From CAYSLC01 sp964431545 (lineage in GTDB: Bacteria > Desulfobacterota > Desulfobacteria > Desulfobacterales > JAABSP01): DNA of 26,704 nt. Below, one piece after another: positions 1-6,757 of this stretch. Position 1 is the stretch's first letter; each line of letters begins with the position of its first letter. Both the position numbers and the translations under genes were made by a program. Below the pieces are notes generated by a model. The model did not search any database, was not told the DNA's origin, and saw only the letters and a program-made list of their open reading frames with translations. The stretch covers positions 1 to 26,704 of the forward strand of contig CAYSLC010000054.1 of NCBI GenBank assembly GCA_964431545.1, in the 5' to 3' direction.

Positions 1-2
1 AC

Positions 3-122
3 TTGAACACGCTGATGTATAATACGGGCGCCACCAGAAAACTCTGTGAAAAAGCCCTGCTGGAAACCAAGGACGTCAAGCGTCCGGAGGAATACGTCCA
101 GACCAGACTCAACAGAAGGTAA
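3..122 (+). CDS. C-terminal fragment of an unrecognised protein (5' end outside window)
   Basis: An open frame runs in from the left edge and ends at TAA 120-122. It encodes about 39 residues ending EEYVQTRLNRR. The charged, helical-looking composition and clean termination are protein-like, but the fragment is too short for me to name a family. The same frame stays open beyond the stop to a TAG at 222-224, described as a separate entry. The next gene starts at 310 on the same strand. Confidence 0.5.
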   Translation: MNTLMYNTGATRKLCEKALLETKDVKRPEEYVQTRLNRR

Positions 123-224
123 GGGCCATCGAAAAAAGGATGCAAAAAAGCCGGGAAAGTCATCGCGCGCTACGGCTTGCCCGTCCTTGTCGGAGGGAAG
201 CTTGGGGAGGAGATCGGGAAATAG
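123..224 (+). other. In-frame open continuation after the first gene's TAA; possible interrupted C terminus
   Basis: Directly after TAA 120-122 the same reading frame continues to TAG 222-224. Its last part reads GKVIARYGLPVLVGGKLG followed by EEIGK, which looks like a genuine beta-strand/Gly-rich protein segment. No start codon with a ribosome binding site is visible in this frame. It may be the original C terminus cut off by a nonsense mutation, or a chance open frame. The stop is TAA, so selenocysteine (TGA) or pyrrolysine (TAG) recoding does not apply. Confidence 0.25.
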
Positions 225-309
225 GCGAAGATCGACAACCCCAATAGCCCGAATTCGCCAACGGGCATTTGTGGGCGGAAACGACGACCGAAAGGGGGAA
301 TCGAACACC

Positions 310-1077
310 ATGGAATGCAAACAATGCGGAAAGTCGGTCACGGAGGAAGAGCTTCATCGGGTCGCGGATTGGGTCTTCTGCGCGGAATGCTTCGGCCGGT
401 TGATGGAAAAGACCTCCCGACCGCCGGAAGCCTCGGTGGAGGCATCGGACGGGGTTGCCGGTGGAGATTCGAGTGAAGCGGCGGCGGTGGCCCGTTGCAG
501 CCTTTGCGAGAAACCGATCGACCCGGCCACGGCAAAGGATCTGGGCGTTTGGAAGTTCTGCGCCGACTGCATGGACGGTCTGGCCCGCCGCCCCGATCCG
601 CCGCGTCCCGACCCGGAATCCGGGGCGGTGGCGCCGGACGAGGGGGAACCGGAATCCCCCCGGATCCGGACCCACGTCCAGATGGATGTCCGGCGGACCA
701 TCTTCTGCGACGGGTGCGGCCGGCAGATCCCCGAGCACGGGAGCCGGGGGACGGACGGGAAGAGGCTGTGCCCGGAGTGTTTCTACGGGGACCCCGGGGG
801 AAGCGACGATCCGGTTCCGGCGGAGCCGGAGGCCGGGGAGGGGCCGGCTGGCGAGCCGATCGCTCCGAAAGCTTCGGCCGACCAAGCGAAGGCACCGGCC
901 GACGACGGCCCCATCCGCTGCGAGTGCTGTGACCGTCCCATCCTCTCCTTCCCCACTGAGACGGTGGAAGGGTACTTCCTCTGCCGGCCGTGTCTCACCA
1001 CCGACGCGGACGCCGCTTTGGAGATCGCCAGGAATCGGCATAAAATCCGACTTAAACAGCTCAAGACGCAAATCTGA
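310..1077 (+). CDS. Zinc-ribbon/LIM-like protein with four CxxC-x17-CxxC modules
   Basis: This is a 255-residue acidic, Pro/Ala-rich protein. It carries four metal-binding modules at Cys 3/6-24/27, 63/66-84/87, 133/136-154/157 and 204/207-225/228. In each, the two CxxC pairs are separated by exactly 17 residues, as expected for a treble-clef or zinc-ribbon fold binding Zn or Fe. Variable linkers rich in Pro, Glu and Ala join the modules. There is no signal peptide or membrane segment, so it is probably cytoplasmic. ATG 310 is chosen because AGGGGGAA lies upstream. The frame is open further 5', but that stretch overlaps other coding-like sequence and is not plausible protein. The function is unknown; protein-protein or nucleic-acid binding is possible. 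The modular repeats suggest internal duplication. Confidence 0.75.
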   Translation: MECKQCGKSVTEEELHRVADWVFCAECFGRLMEKTSRPPEASVEASDGVAGGDSSEAAAVARCSLCEKPIDPATAKDLGVWKFCADCMDGLARRPDPPRPDPESGAVAPDEGEPESPRIRTHVQMDVRRTIFCDGCGRQIPEHGSRGTDGKRLCPECFYGDPGGSDDPVPAEPEAGEGPAGEPIAPKASADQAKAPADDGPIRCECCDRPILSFPTETVEGYFLCRPCLTTDADAALEIARNRHKIRLKQLKTQI

Positions 1078-1242
1078 ACGGATGGATGGATAGGCCCCGC
1101 CACCGGTGTTGACCCGATCGACAAAAGCGTAGTCGAAATCCGCCGGGATTTGCCCTCTGTTCATTGGATGCATACTCTTTGGCGGTGACATGGCGGATAT
1201 ACGCCGGGAGATGACCATCATGCTGCTGGGGAGGGCGGAAAA

Positions 1243-2118
1243 ATGGCTTATCAAATACAGAAGTCCGGTAATACCTTTCTGGTGAAAAAGGAGAACAAGG
1301 TCCACTTGAAGGTTTATGAGACCGCCCGGGGGGGACCCCCGAAACGGGTGGGACATACACCGACGGGCCCGGACGTCGACTACACGATGAATATCGCGGC
1401 CGAAGCGGTCCGCTACGTCAGAAGCCAGCTCCCCAAGGGAGCGTTCAACAACCAGATGAAAATTCGCGGACGGTACCAGTATCTGACCAACAACGTCTCC
1501 CCGAAGTGGCTCGCCGCGCGGGCGGAAACCATGTATGCCTCTCTGGCCTTCAAAGAGGATCAACCAAAGGACACCGCGACGCAGATGGCGGCGCGATCCC
1601 TGGCGACCCGGACCGTCGGCGGCGGCGTCTGCTCGCTGATGACTTATGTCACGGCCGGGTATCTCACGACGGTGGCCAAAAGGGGAACAAAGATCGTGAC
1701 CGTTTTCGACGGTTCCTTCGACCACGAATACGTGGTCCTATTCTACGGTACCTCCCCATACGTGGTGGCGGACCCCTGGGTGGGCACCTCGTACGCATGT
1801 CTTTGGGACCATTGCTATTTCCCGCCCAAGGACGTGAGCGTACACACCCGCATGGAGGTCGGGGAAACGCTGACCGTCCCTTATGGCATCGAATTTGCCA
1901 AACATGATGTGGAGAACGCCAAGCGCGCCGCGAACATCAACCTCCTGGCCAGTCCACCCAAGAGAGAAACCCTGGATGTCGGCAGCCAGGGATTGGACAA
2001 GAGGCAGAAATACTCCTGGTTCCACATGGATGGGGCCTATGCCCATCCCGAAAACATCAAATCGGCCTTCAAAGGGAGATACCAGCCTGTCGTCGGGCCC
2101 GAGCAATGGGGGGCATAG
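1243..2118 (+). CDS. Unrecognised protein with papain/transglutaminase-like Cys-His-Asp signature
   Basis: A 291-residue protein starts at ATG 1243, about 8 nt after GGGAGGGCGG. I do not recognise the family as a whole. The central part has Cys130 in GGGVCSLMTYV at the start of a predicted helix, His161 in FDHEYVVL and Asp177 in VVADPWVG. These have the order and local context of the catalytic Cys, His and Asp of papain-fold peptidases and transglutaminase-like enzymes. The N-terminal ~110 residues are basic. No signal peptide or transmembrane segment is visible. It stands alone between the zinc-module gene upstream and the convergent permease gene. It could be a cysteine peptidase, an amidase, a crosslinking enzyme or a secreted effector; catalytic activity is inference. 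Confidence 0.6.
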   Translation: MAYQIQKSGNTFLVKKENKVHLKVYETARGGPPKRVGHTPTGPDVDYTMNIAAEAVRYVRSQLPKGAFNNQMKIRGRYQYLTNNVSPKWLAARAETMYASLAFKEDQPKDTATQMAARSLATRTVGGGVCSLMTYVTAGYLTTVAKRGTKIVTVFDGSFDHEYVVLFYGTSPYVVADPWVGTSYACLWDHCYFPPKDVSVHTRMEVGETLTVPYGIEFAKHDVENAKRAANINLLASPPKRETLDVGSQGLDKRQKYSWFHMDGAYAHPENIKSAFKGRYQPVVGPEQWGA

Positions 2119-2165
2119 GCGCCGCGACGACCAGACTGCCGACCGCGACACACCTTTACCTCCCG

Positions 2166-2184
2166 GCGACGGCTGTCGCTCTTT
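2166..2184 (+). terminator. Weak candidate terminator after the 1243-2118 gene
   Basis: GCGAC, a four-base loop and GTCGC are followed by TCTTTT in the 102-base gap between convergent genes. The stem is only 5 bp, so the call is tentative. Confidence 0.3.
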
Positions 2185-2220
2185 TGGTGAACCGCACCTC
2201 CTCGAAGCGGCGGGCCCCTC

Positions 2221-3069
2221 TCACTCCCGCTTCCGCGTCGCCATGGCGTAGGTGATCCGGTCGATGATGATGGCCAAAAAGACGATGCAGAGGCCCGCCT
2301 CCATCCCACGGCCCACTTCGATGCGGTTGATGGCCAAAAGGACCTCCATCCCCAGTCCCTTGGCGCCGATCATGGAGGCGACCACCACCATGGCCAGGGC
2401 CATCATGGTGGTCTGGTTGATCCCCACCACGATGGTGGGGCGGGCCAGGGGGAGCTGGACCTTGGCCAGGGTCTGCCACTCGCTGGCGCCGAAGGCCTTG
2501 GAGGCCTCCACCATATCGTGGGGCACCTCGCGGATGCCGACATTGGTGAGCCGGATGATGGGGGGCATGGAGTAGATGATGGTGGCGAAGAGCGCGGGGA
2601 CCTTCCCCAGGCCGAAGAACATCAGCACCGGGATCAGGTAGACGAAGCTGGGCATGGTCTGCATGGCATCCAGCACCGGCTTGGCAAGGGTCTCCAGGCG
2701 GTCGCTCCGGGCCATGGCGATGCCGATGGGGATCCCCACGGCCAGGGAGATCACCACCGCGCCCGTCACCAGCGCCAGGGTCATCATGGCCATCTCCCAG
2801 TAGCCGAAGGTGCCGATGAGCATCATCAGCCCGGCCATCACGATTCCCATGTAGATCCGATCCATCACCCGCCAGGCGATCACGGCGACCGCGAAGATCA
2901 CCACGAACCAGGGAAGCCAGACGAAAAACCGCTCCAGCCGCAGCAGAAACCAGAGGAGCCCCTGCCCCACCGCATCGAAGAAATCGCCCCAGTTGTGGAG
3001 CATCCAGGACATGATCCGGTCGACATACTTGGCCAGGGGGATGGATAGAAACTCGGGAAATTGAAACAT
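2221..3069 (-). CDS. Glycine betaine/proline-type ABC transporter permease (ProW/OpuAB family)
   Basis: This is a 282-residue inner-membrane permease of the quaternary-amine/osmolyte uptake family. An N-terminal amphipathic region with a first hydrophobic segment (about residues 35-68) is followed by a transmembrane core (about 70-275). The core includes GIPIGIAMARSDRL, DAMQTMPSFVYLIPV and the EAA-type loop around residues 170-205 (REVPHDMVEASKAFGASEWQ), which contacts the ATPase. The start ATG 3069 has AAGGAG just upstream. It follows the binding-protein gene by 84 nt on the same strand and probably shares its transcript. No proV/opuAA ATPase gene follows, because the next gene downstream is convergent and unrelated. 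Family assignment is firm, but the exact substrate (glycine betaine, proline betaine, choline or carnitine) cannot be read from sequence. Confidence 0.93.
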   Translation of the reverse strand: MFQFPEFLSIPLAKYVDRIMSWMLHNWGDFFDAVGQGLLWFLLRLERFFVWLPWFVVIFAVAVIAWRVMDRIYMGIVMAGLMMLIGTFGYWEMAMMTLALVTGAVVISLAVGIPIGIAMARSDRLETLAKPVLDAMQTMPSFVYLIPVLMFFGLGKVPALFATIIYSMPPIIRLTNVGIREVPHDMVEASKAFGASEWQTLAKVQLPLARPTIVVGINQTTMMALAMVVVASMIGAKGLGMEVLLAINRIEVGRGMEAGLCIVFLAIIIDRITYAMATRKRE

Positions 3070-3102
3070 GAAGCTCCTTCAACCGCTCGGGTGTTCCGTC
3101 GG

Positions 3103-3131
3103 GGGGCGGCCGTCACCGATCCGGCCGCCCC
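3103..3131 (-). other. Intercistronic stem-loop between binding-protein and permease genes
   Basis: Perfect 10-bp arms GGGGCGGCCG and CGGCCGCCCC enclose a 9-base loop between the two transporter genes. There is no T-run on the minus-strand side. It is therefore more likely an mRNA-stabilising or attenuating hairpin that raises binding protein relative to permease than a full terminator. Confidence 0.6.
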
Positions 3132-3153
3132 GTTGGTGGGTCTATTCCATGGG

Positions 3154-4161
3154 TTACTTCAAAGCCGCCTTCACCTTTTCGGCCAGATCGGCGGAGACCC
3201 ACTGGGTCCAGACATCCTCGTAGTTTTTCAGAAACCACTCGGCCGTCTCTCCGGCGTCGGCCCCGTTGTCCTTCATATAGACCAGAAATTCATTGTTGAG
3301 CTTCATGGTGGTCTGGTATTTTTTCAGGATCTCCACCACATCCGGGGCCCGCTCCGGCAGTGTGTGGTGGACGAGAATATTGACCTCCACCGAAGGAAAG
3401 GCGCACGCCTTGCTTTCCTCCCAGACCTCTTCGTCATAGGGCGGCTCCTGGAGGGGGGTCATGTCCAGCTTCCCGAGCACCCAGGTGGGACCCCAGTAGT
3501 AGCCGAACCAGGGGTTTCCTTTTTCGTAAGCGGCCACCATGGACCCGGACAGGGCCGCGTCCGAGCCGGAGACGAACTGGTTGTAGGTCTCGTCGAGGTT
3601 GTACGCCTTGATCTTCTGTTCGTTGATCTCGGTGACCGCCCATCCGGCGATGGCGTTGTAGAACCGCCCCTTGGAAGGATCCTCGGGGTCCTTGAACAGT
3701 TTCCAGTATTTGGGCATGTCGAAGACCGACTTGAGGTCCGGCGCCATGGGCTCGATGCCCCGTTCCGGGTCGCCCTTGATGACGAAGGTGGGCACCAGCC
3801 ACCCCTGCCAGCTGTCCGGGTAGTTGGGGCCGAGGTCGAGGATCGATCCCTCGGCGATCGCCTCGTCATAGAGCTTCTGGATGTTCTGGGTCCATGATTC
3901 CATGTCGACATCGATATCCCCTTTGGTCAGCGCCTGGATCATGATGGGCGTGCCGCCGGGGACGAACTCGCTCTCATAGCCGATCTGCTTGATGATGAAG
4001 GCCACGATCCGGTTGTGGACCATTGCGCTGTCCCAGCTCATATCGCCGAAGATGATCTTCTTGTCGGCGGCATGGGGCGGCGTCGGATGGATGGCGGCCG
4101 CGGCCAGGAACAGGGACAGGCACACGGCGGCCCGGACGATAAAGGTTCTTCTCCGCAACAT
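3154..4161 (-). CDS. Glycine betaine-type substrate-binding protein (ProX/OpuAC family)
   Basis: A 335-residue periplasmic binding protein of the OpuAC family. The start ATG 4161 is fixed by AAGGAGG seven bases upstream; the longer upstream frame is not used. An RRR-rich N terminus and hydrophobic core (residues 1-32, ending PHAADKK) form a signal peptide. Typical family segments include FGDMSWDSAMVHNRI near the mature N terminus, DVDMESWTQN, and NPWFGYYWGPTWVLGK in the second lobe. Their Trp and Tyr residues would build the aromatic cage around a trimethylammonium group. It lies between the marR gene (75-nt gap) and the permease gene, probably in one operon. The ligand is probably a betaine, or choline or carnitine. 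Confidence 0.93.
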   Translation of the reverse strand: MLRRRTFIVRAAVCLSLFLAAAAIHPTPPHAADKKIIFGDMSWDSAMVHNRIVAFIIKQIGYESEFVPGGTPIMIQALTKGDIDVDMESWTQNIQKLYDEAIAEGSILDLGPNYPDSWQGWLVPTFVIKGDPERGIEPMAPDLKSVFDMPKYWKLFKDPEDPSKGRFYNAIAGWAVTEINEQKIKAYNLDETYNQFVSGSDAALSGSMVAAYEKGNPWFGYYWGPTWVLGKLDMTPLQEPPYDEEVWEESKACAFPSVEVNILVHHTLPERAPDVVEILKKYQTTMKLNNEFLVYMKDNGADAGETAEWFLKNYEDVWTQWVSADLAEKVKAALK

Positions 4162-4235
4162 GGGTTCCTCCTTGATTCGGGGTTTCAGGGTTTCTACTTT
4201 CCGTTTCCGTCGATGGTTCGGCCCGGAGTCGAGCA

Positions 4236-4742
4236 TCAATTCACGGTGCGGCGTTCGCCGGTCTCCGGGTTCTTTCCGCGGCCGGCGCAGCCCTCGGTGC
4301 CGATGATCACGGCCAACCGGTTGAGGGTCTCGTCGAACCGGCGGATCTCGGCAATATCGTGGTCGACCAGCCGTTCGAAAAGCAGCTCCTCCACGGGATC
4401 CAGGAGTCTTCGACTCAGCCGGTGCCCCTCGGGGGTGAGGGCGATCATGGAGATCCGGCGGTCCTCGGGCGTCCGTTCCCGCGCCACCAGCCCTTTCTGC
4501 TCCAGGCGATCGACGATCCCCGTCATGTTGGAGGCGGTCATGAACAGCTCGCGGCTCAGATCCGCGGAGGACATGGGGCCGTGACGATGGAGGGCCCGCA
4601 TCACCCCGTTCTGGGGGCCGGTCAGACCGAAGCGTTTGCTGATCCGCGATTCATCCAGATAGATGATCCGGTGGAGCCGCCGGATGGAATCGGCGATCCC
4701 CTTGAGCGCTCCCGCCGTATGGTTGTCGACCTCGATTTCCAT
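4236..4742 (-). CDS. MarR-family transcriptional regulator
   Basis: A 168-residue winged-helix regulator. The core SKRFGLTGPQNGVMRALHRHG, then MSSADLSRELFMTASNMTGI (recognition helix) and LVARERTPEDRRISMIALT (the wing with its conserved DxR) identify the MarR family. The C-terminal helix is a dimerisation arm followed by a short polar tail. ATG 4742 is preferred, but an in-frame GTG at 4769 would add nine residues; neither has a strong Shine-Dalgarno sequence. It is the first gene of the apparent marR-binding protein-permease operon and is divergent from the CDF transporter gene. MarR-type proteins (GbsR, CosR, EctR types) are known to control osmolyte uptake genes, so regulation of the adjacent transporter is a reasonable inference. 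Confidence 0.9.
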   Translation of the reverse strand: MEIEVDNHTAGALKGIADSIRRLHRIIYLDESRISKRFGLTGPQNGVMRALHRHGPMSSADLSRELFMTASNMTGIVDRLEQKGLVARERTPEDRRISMIALTPEGHRLSRRLLDPVEELLFERLVDHDIAEIRRFDETLNRLAVIIGTEGCAGRGKNPETGERRTVN

Positions 4743-4870
4743 GGGGACACCATACCCGAAGTTTTCCACAAAATCAAGACTTCGATCATCAAGAATAAAA
4801 TAGTCAAAGGTTGAATGAAAACGGCGGTTGCGCGCCGAATCCCCCGAGGGTTCGCGCCGGCGGAGTCTGT

Positions 4871-4899
4871 TTGAAATCCATCGGGGAAGTGGCTATAAT
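4871..4899 (+). promoter_or_regulatory. Strong sigma-70-type promoter for the CDF transporter gene
   Basis: TTGAAA at 4871-4876, a 17-base spacer and a perfect TATAAT at 4894-4899. Transcription would start near 4906, about 24 nt before the ATG at 4930, in the intergenic region shared with the divergent marR gene. Confidence 0.75.
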
Positions 4900-4929
4900 T
4901 TTTTTGGGGACAGTCGGATCGAAAGGAGT

Positions 4930-5898
4930 ATGGATTTTCCCATGGCGAACCATTCAACCACATCGGAAGGAACCTGCGTCTGCCACGCGCCTCCGCCGGA
5001 GGACACCAGCGGTTCCAGACTTCTGGCCACCCTGGCCCTGAACCTTCTCATCCCGGCCGTCCAGGTGGCCGGGGGGCTTCTGGCCAACAGCGTGGCGCTG
5101 ATATCGGACGCGGCCCACAACTTCAGCGACTTCACGGCGGTCCTGATCGCCTACTTCGCCTACCGGATCGGCAAACGGGGGGCGTCCCTGGCCAACACCT
5201 TCGGCTATCGACGGGCCGAGGTGCTGGCGGCCCTGATCAACGTGATGATCCTGGGGCTGGCGTCGGTCTTCATCATCTCCGAGGCGGTGGGACGGTTTCT
5301 GCACCCCGCGCCGGTCTCCGGAACGCTGGTCATGTGGATCGCCGGGGTCGGCGTGGCCGGCAACGGGCTGTCCGCGTGGCTCCTCCACCGGGACGCGGCC
5401 CACAGCCTCAACGTCCGGGGTGCCTTCCTGCACATGATGGGGGACCTTCTCACGTCGGTGGTCGTCCTGATCAACGGCGCGGTTCTGATCTTCCGGCCCT
5501 GGTACTGGCTCGACCCGGTTCTGTCGGTCCTCATCGTGGTCTTCATCCTCAAGAACTGCTGGACCATCCTCAAGGAGGCGGCCCCGATTTTAATGAACGC
5601 CACCCCCAAGGATTTGAATATCGTCAACATCCAGAAGATGATCGAGGCGATGCCGGAGGTCCGGGGGGTTCACTATATCCACGCCTGGAAGGTGAGTTCG
5701 GTGAGCACCGCCTTCTCCGCCCACGTGGTGGTGGATGATCGACCGCTCAGCGAGACGGAGTCGCTCAACCGGCGGATCCGGGGAGAACTGCTGGACCGTT
5801 TCGGCATCGATCACGCCGTGATTCAGTTCGAGACCGTCGCCTGCGGCGAGGGGGGCGTGTTGTGCGAGGTCTCCTGCGGGGGGATTTCGGAGGACTGA
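4930..5898 (+). CDS. Cation diffusion facilitator (CDF) metal efflux transporter, CzcD/ZnT-like
   Basis: A 322-residue inner-membrane metal/proton antiporter that exports Zn2+ or related divalent cations. The first hydrophobic segment begins near residue 25. The metal site is carried by SDAAHNFSD in TM2 and HMMGDLLTS in TM5, giving the two HxxxD pairs typical of Zn-type CDFs. The C-terminal ~85 residues form the cytoplasmic ferredoxin-like dimerisation domain (MPEVRGVHYIHAWKV). Extra cysteines and histidine in CVCHAPPP near the N terminus and in CGEGGVLCEVSCGG at the C terminus may be additional metal ligands. ATG 4930 sits very close to AAAGGAG, and ATG 4942 is an alternative. The gene has its own promoter. 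Its last ~100 bp are duplicated downstream of the toxin-antitoxin genes. Confidence 0.93.
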   Translation: MDFPMANHSTTSEGTCVCHAPPPEDTSGSRLLATLALNLLIPAVQVAGGLLANSVALISDAAHNFSDFTAVLIAYFAYRIGKRGASLANTFGYRRAEVLAALINVMILGLASVFIISEAVGRFLHPAPVSGTLVMWIAGVGVAGNGLSAWLLHRDAAHSLNVRGAFLHMMGDLLTSVVVLINGAVLIFRPWYWLDPVLSVLIVVFILKNCWTILKEAAPILMNATPKDLNIVNIQKMIEAMPEVRGVHYIHAWKVSSVSTAFSAHVVVDDRPLSETESLNRRIRGELLDRFGIDHAVIQFETVACGEGGVLCEVSCGGISED

Positions 5899-5905
5899 CG
5901 GAACC
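5803..5905 (+). repeat. Direct repeat copy A: intact 3' end of the CDF gene
   Basis: This segment, from the GID codons through the CDF stop codon and seven bases beyond, is repeated at 6565-6669. By eye the last ~85 aligned bases differ at about nine positions plus one inserted base. The two copies bracket the toxin-antitoxin cassette. Confidence 0.85.
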
Positions 5906-5970
5906 GGCGGGAGGCAAAGTTGTCGATGAACGATGCCCCTCCTCTCCCATCGATACCTTCACATCTTCGG

Positions 5971-5999
5971 TTGACCCTCCAACGCCTTTGCCGTAAATT
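5971..5999 (+). promoter_or_regulatory. Promoter candidate for the toxin-antitoxin operon
   Basis: TTGACC at 5971-5976, a 17-base spacer and TAAATT at 5994-5999. The antitoxin ATG lies 60 nt downstream. The surrounding 160 nt between the CDF stop and the antitoxin hold no other feature I can support. Confidence 0.55.
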
Positions 6000-6058
6000 G
6001 AGGATGTACTCCGCAACGGGAGAACTCGTGAATCCACCAAAGCAAATGAGAGGGACCC

Positions 6059-6244
6059 ATGACTCGACTGAAAGAGACCGCGATCGAAACCATCAGGCGT
6101 ATGCCGGATTCCTGCACGGTGGAGGATATTCTGTACCGGATCAATTTTGTGGCCCAAGTCATGGAAGGGTTGGAGGACGCCAATGCCGGAAGGACGATCG
6201 GTACGGAAGAACTCCTGAAAAAAGTTGATGAATGGGCGAAATAA
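6059..6244 (+). CDS. Type II toxin-antitoxin system antitoxin (ParD/RelB-like small protein)
   Basis: A 61-residue protein starting at ATG 6059 with GAGAGGGA upstream. It contains the predicted helices TRLKETAIETIRRMP and CTVEDILYRINFVAQVMEGL. The acidic C-terminal tail GTEELLKKVDEWAK would wrap the toxin. Small antitoxins with this layout and a T(V)EDILY-like segment are commonly paired with ParE/RelE toxins. Its last 13 nt overlap the toxin gene, giving translational coupling with the antitoxin made first. The complex probably represses its own promoter. Local base composition is noticeably less GC-rich than the flanking genes, which suggests horizontal acquisition. Confidence 0.82.
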   Translation: MTRLKETAIETIRRMPDSCTVEDILYRINFVAQVMEGLEDANAGRTIGTEELLKKVDEWAK

Positions 6245-6543
6245 CCTGGACGGACACCTCCGTTGAGCACCTCCGATCCATATACGAGTATATTTCGAAC
6301 GATTCAAAGGTGTACGCCACAAGGTACATCCAATCCTTGATCGGGGCGACCCGGAAACTGAGGACGCTACCGTATTGTGGTCGGGTAGTCCCTGAATTGG
6401 AGAACCCCGCCCTGCGGGAAATCATTTACAGGAATCATCGAATCGTCTACTCGGTTTCAGAAAAAAATGAAGAAATCCGTGTTCTGGGCGTGATTCACGG
6501 GGCCAGGGACATGGCCGTGGAGAGAATCAATCAAAATCGCTGA
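6232..6543 (+). CDS. ParE/RelE-superfamily toxin
   Basis: A 103-residue toxin whose ATG 6232 lies inside the antitoxin gene. It has the RelE/ParE fold pattern. WTDTSVEHLRSIYEYISNDS at the N terminus matches the family's xAxxDLxxIxxYI helix. The middle contains LRTLPYCGRVVPELENPALR, with the usual P-xxGRxVPE signature. EIIYRNHRIVYSV and VLGVIHGARDM form the C-terminal beta strands. ParE members poison gyrase and RelE members cleave ribosome-bound mRNA; sequence alone does not decide, though GRxVPE is frequent in ParE-like members. The reading frame is intact. A decayed copy of the CDF gene end begins about 20 nt after the stop codon. Confidence 0.88.
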   Translation: MGEITWTDTSVEHLRSIYEYISNDSKVYATRYIQSLIGATRKLRTLPYCGRVVPELENPALREIIYRNHRIVYSVSEKNEEIRVLGVIHGARDMAVERINQNR

Positions 6544-6564
6544 TAGCGACATGGGGAGCGGATG

Positions 6565-6669
6565 GGAATCGACCCCGTGGTAATCCGGTTCGAGACCTTC
6601 GCCTGAGGCGAGGGGGGGAGTGTTGTGCGAGGTCTCCTGCGGGGGGATTCCGGAGGACTGACGGATCGG
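6565..6669 (+). pseudogene. Direct repeat copy B: decayed duplicate of the CDF transporter 3' end
   Basis: Reading from 6561 gives MGIDPVVIRFETFA, a TGA where the CDF gene has a Cys codon, and GEGG. After a one-base insertion it continues VLCEVSCGGIPED and a stop, closely matching the end of the CDF protein (GIDHAVIQFETVACGEGG...). It is a relic with a nonsense and a frameshift change. Several differences fall at third codon positions (GTG/GTA, ATT/ATC). The strong terminator follows directly, as expected for the original end of a CDF transcription unit. Confidence 0.85.
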
Positions 6670-6673
6670 GGAC

Positions 6674-6714
6674 AAAAGGCGGGGCCCCTTCTTCGGGGCG
6701 TCCCCGCCTTTTTT
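6674..6714. terminator. Strong bidirectional rho-independent terminator
   Basis: An 11-bp perfect stem, AAAAGGCGGGG (6674-6684) with CCCCGCCTTTT (6702-6712), followed by further T. The inner bases CCCC...GGGG can pair as well. It lies between the convergent CDF/toxin-antitoxin and degP transcripts and carries a T-tract on both strands. Confidence 0.85.
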
Positions 6715-6757
6715 GTGTGGACCGAGCGGCCCGATCCGGTTCAAGCCGAAAACCGGT

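Noticed and set aside
46..309. N-terminal extension of the zinc-module protein
   Set aside because: The extension is Arg/Ser-rich low-quality sequence overlapping the tail of the first gene, while ATG 310 has a good Shine-Dalgarno sequence and begins directly with the first CxxC module.
1190..1290. Small open frame beginning at the ATG near 1190 and overlapping the start of the 1243 gene
   Set aside because: About 31 codons, no ribosome binding site, and out of frame with a well-supported gene.
4770..4820. AT-rich stretch before marR as a promoter/operator
   Set aside because: TTGACT and several AT-rich hexamers occur on the minus strand but none combine with proper spacing, and no clear inverted repeat for MarR was found.
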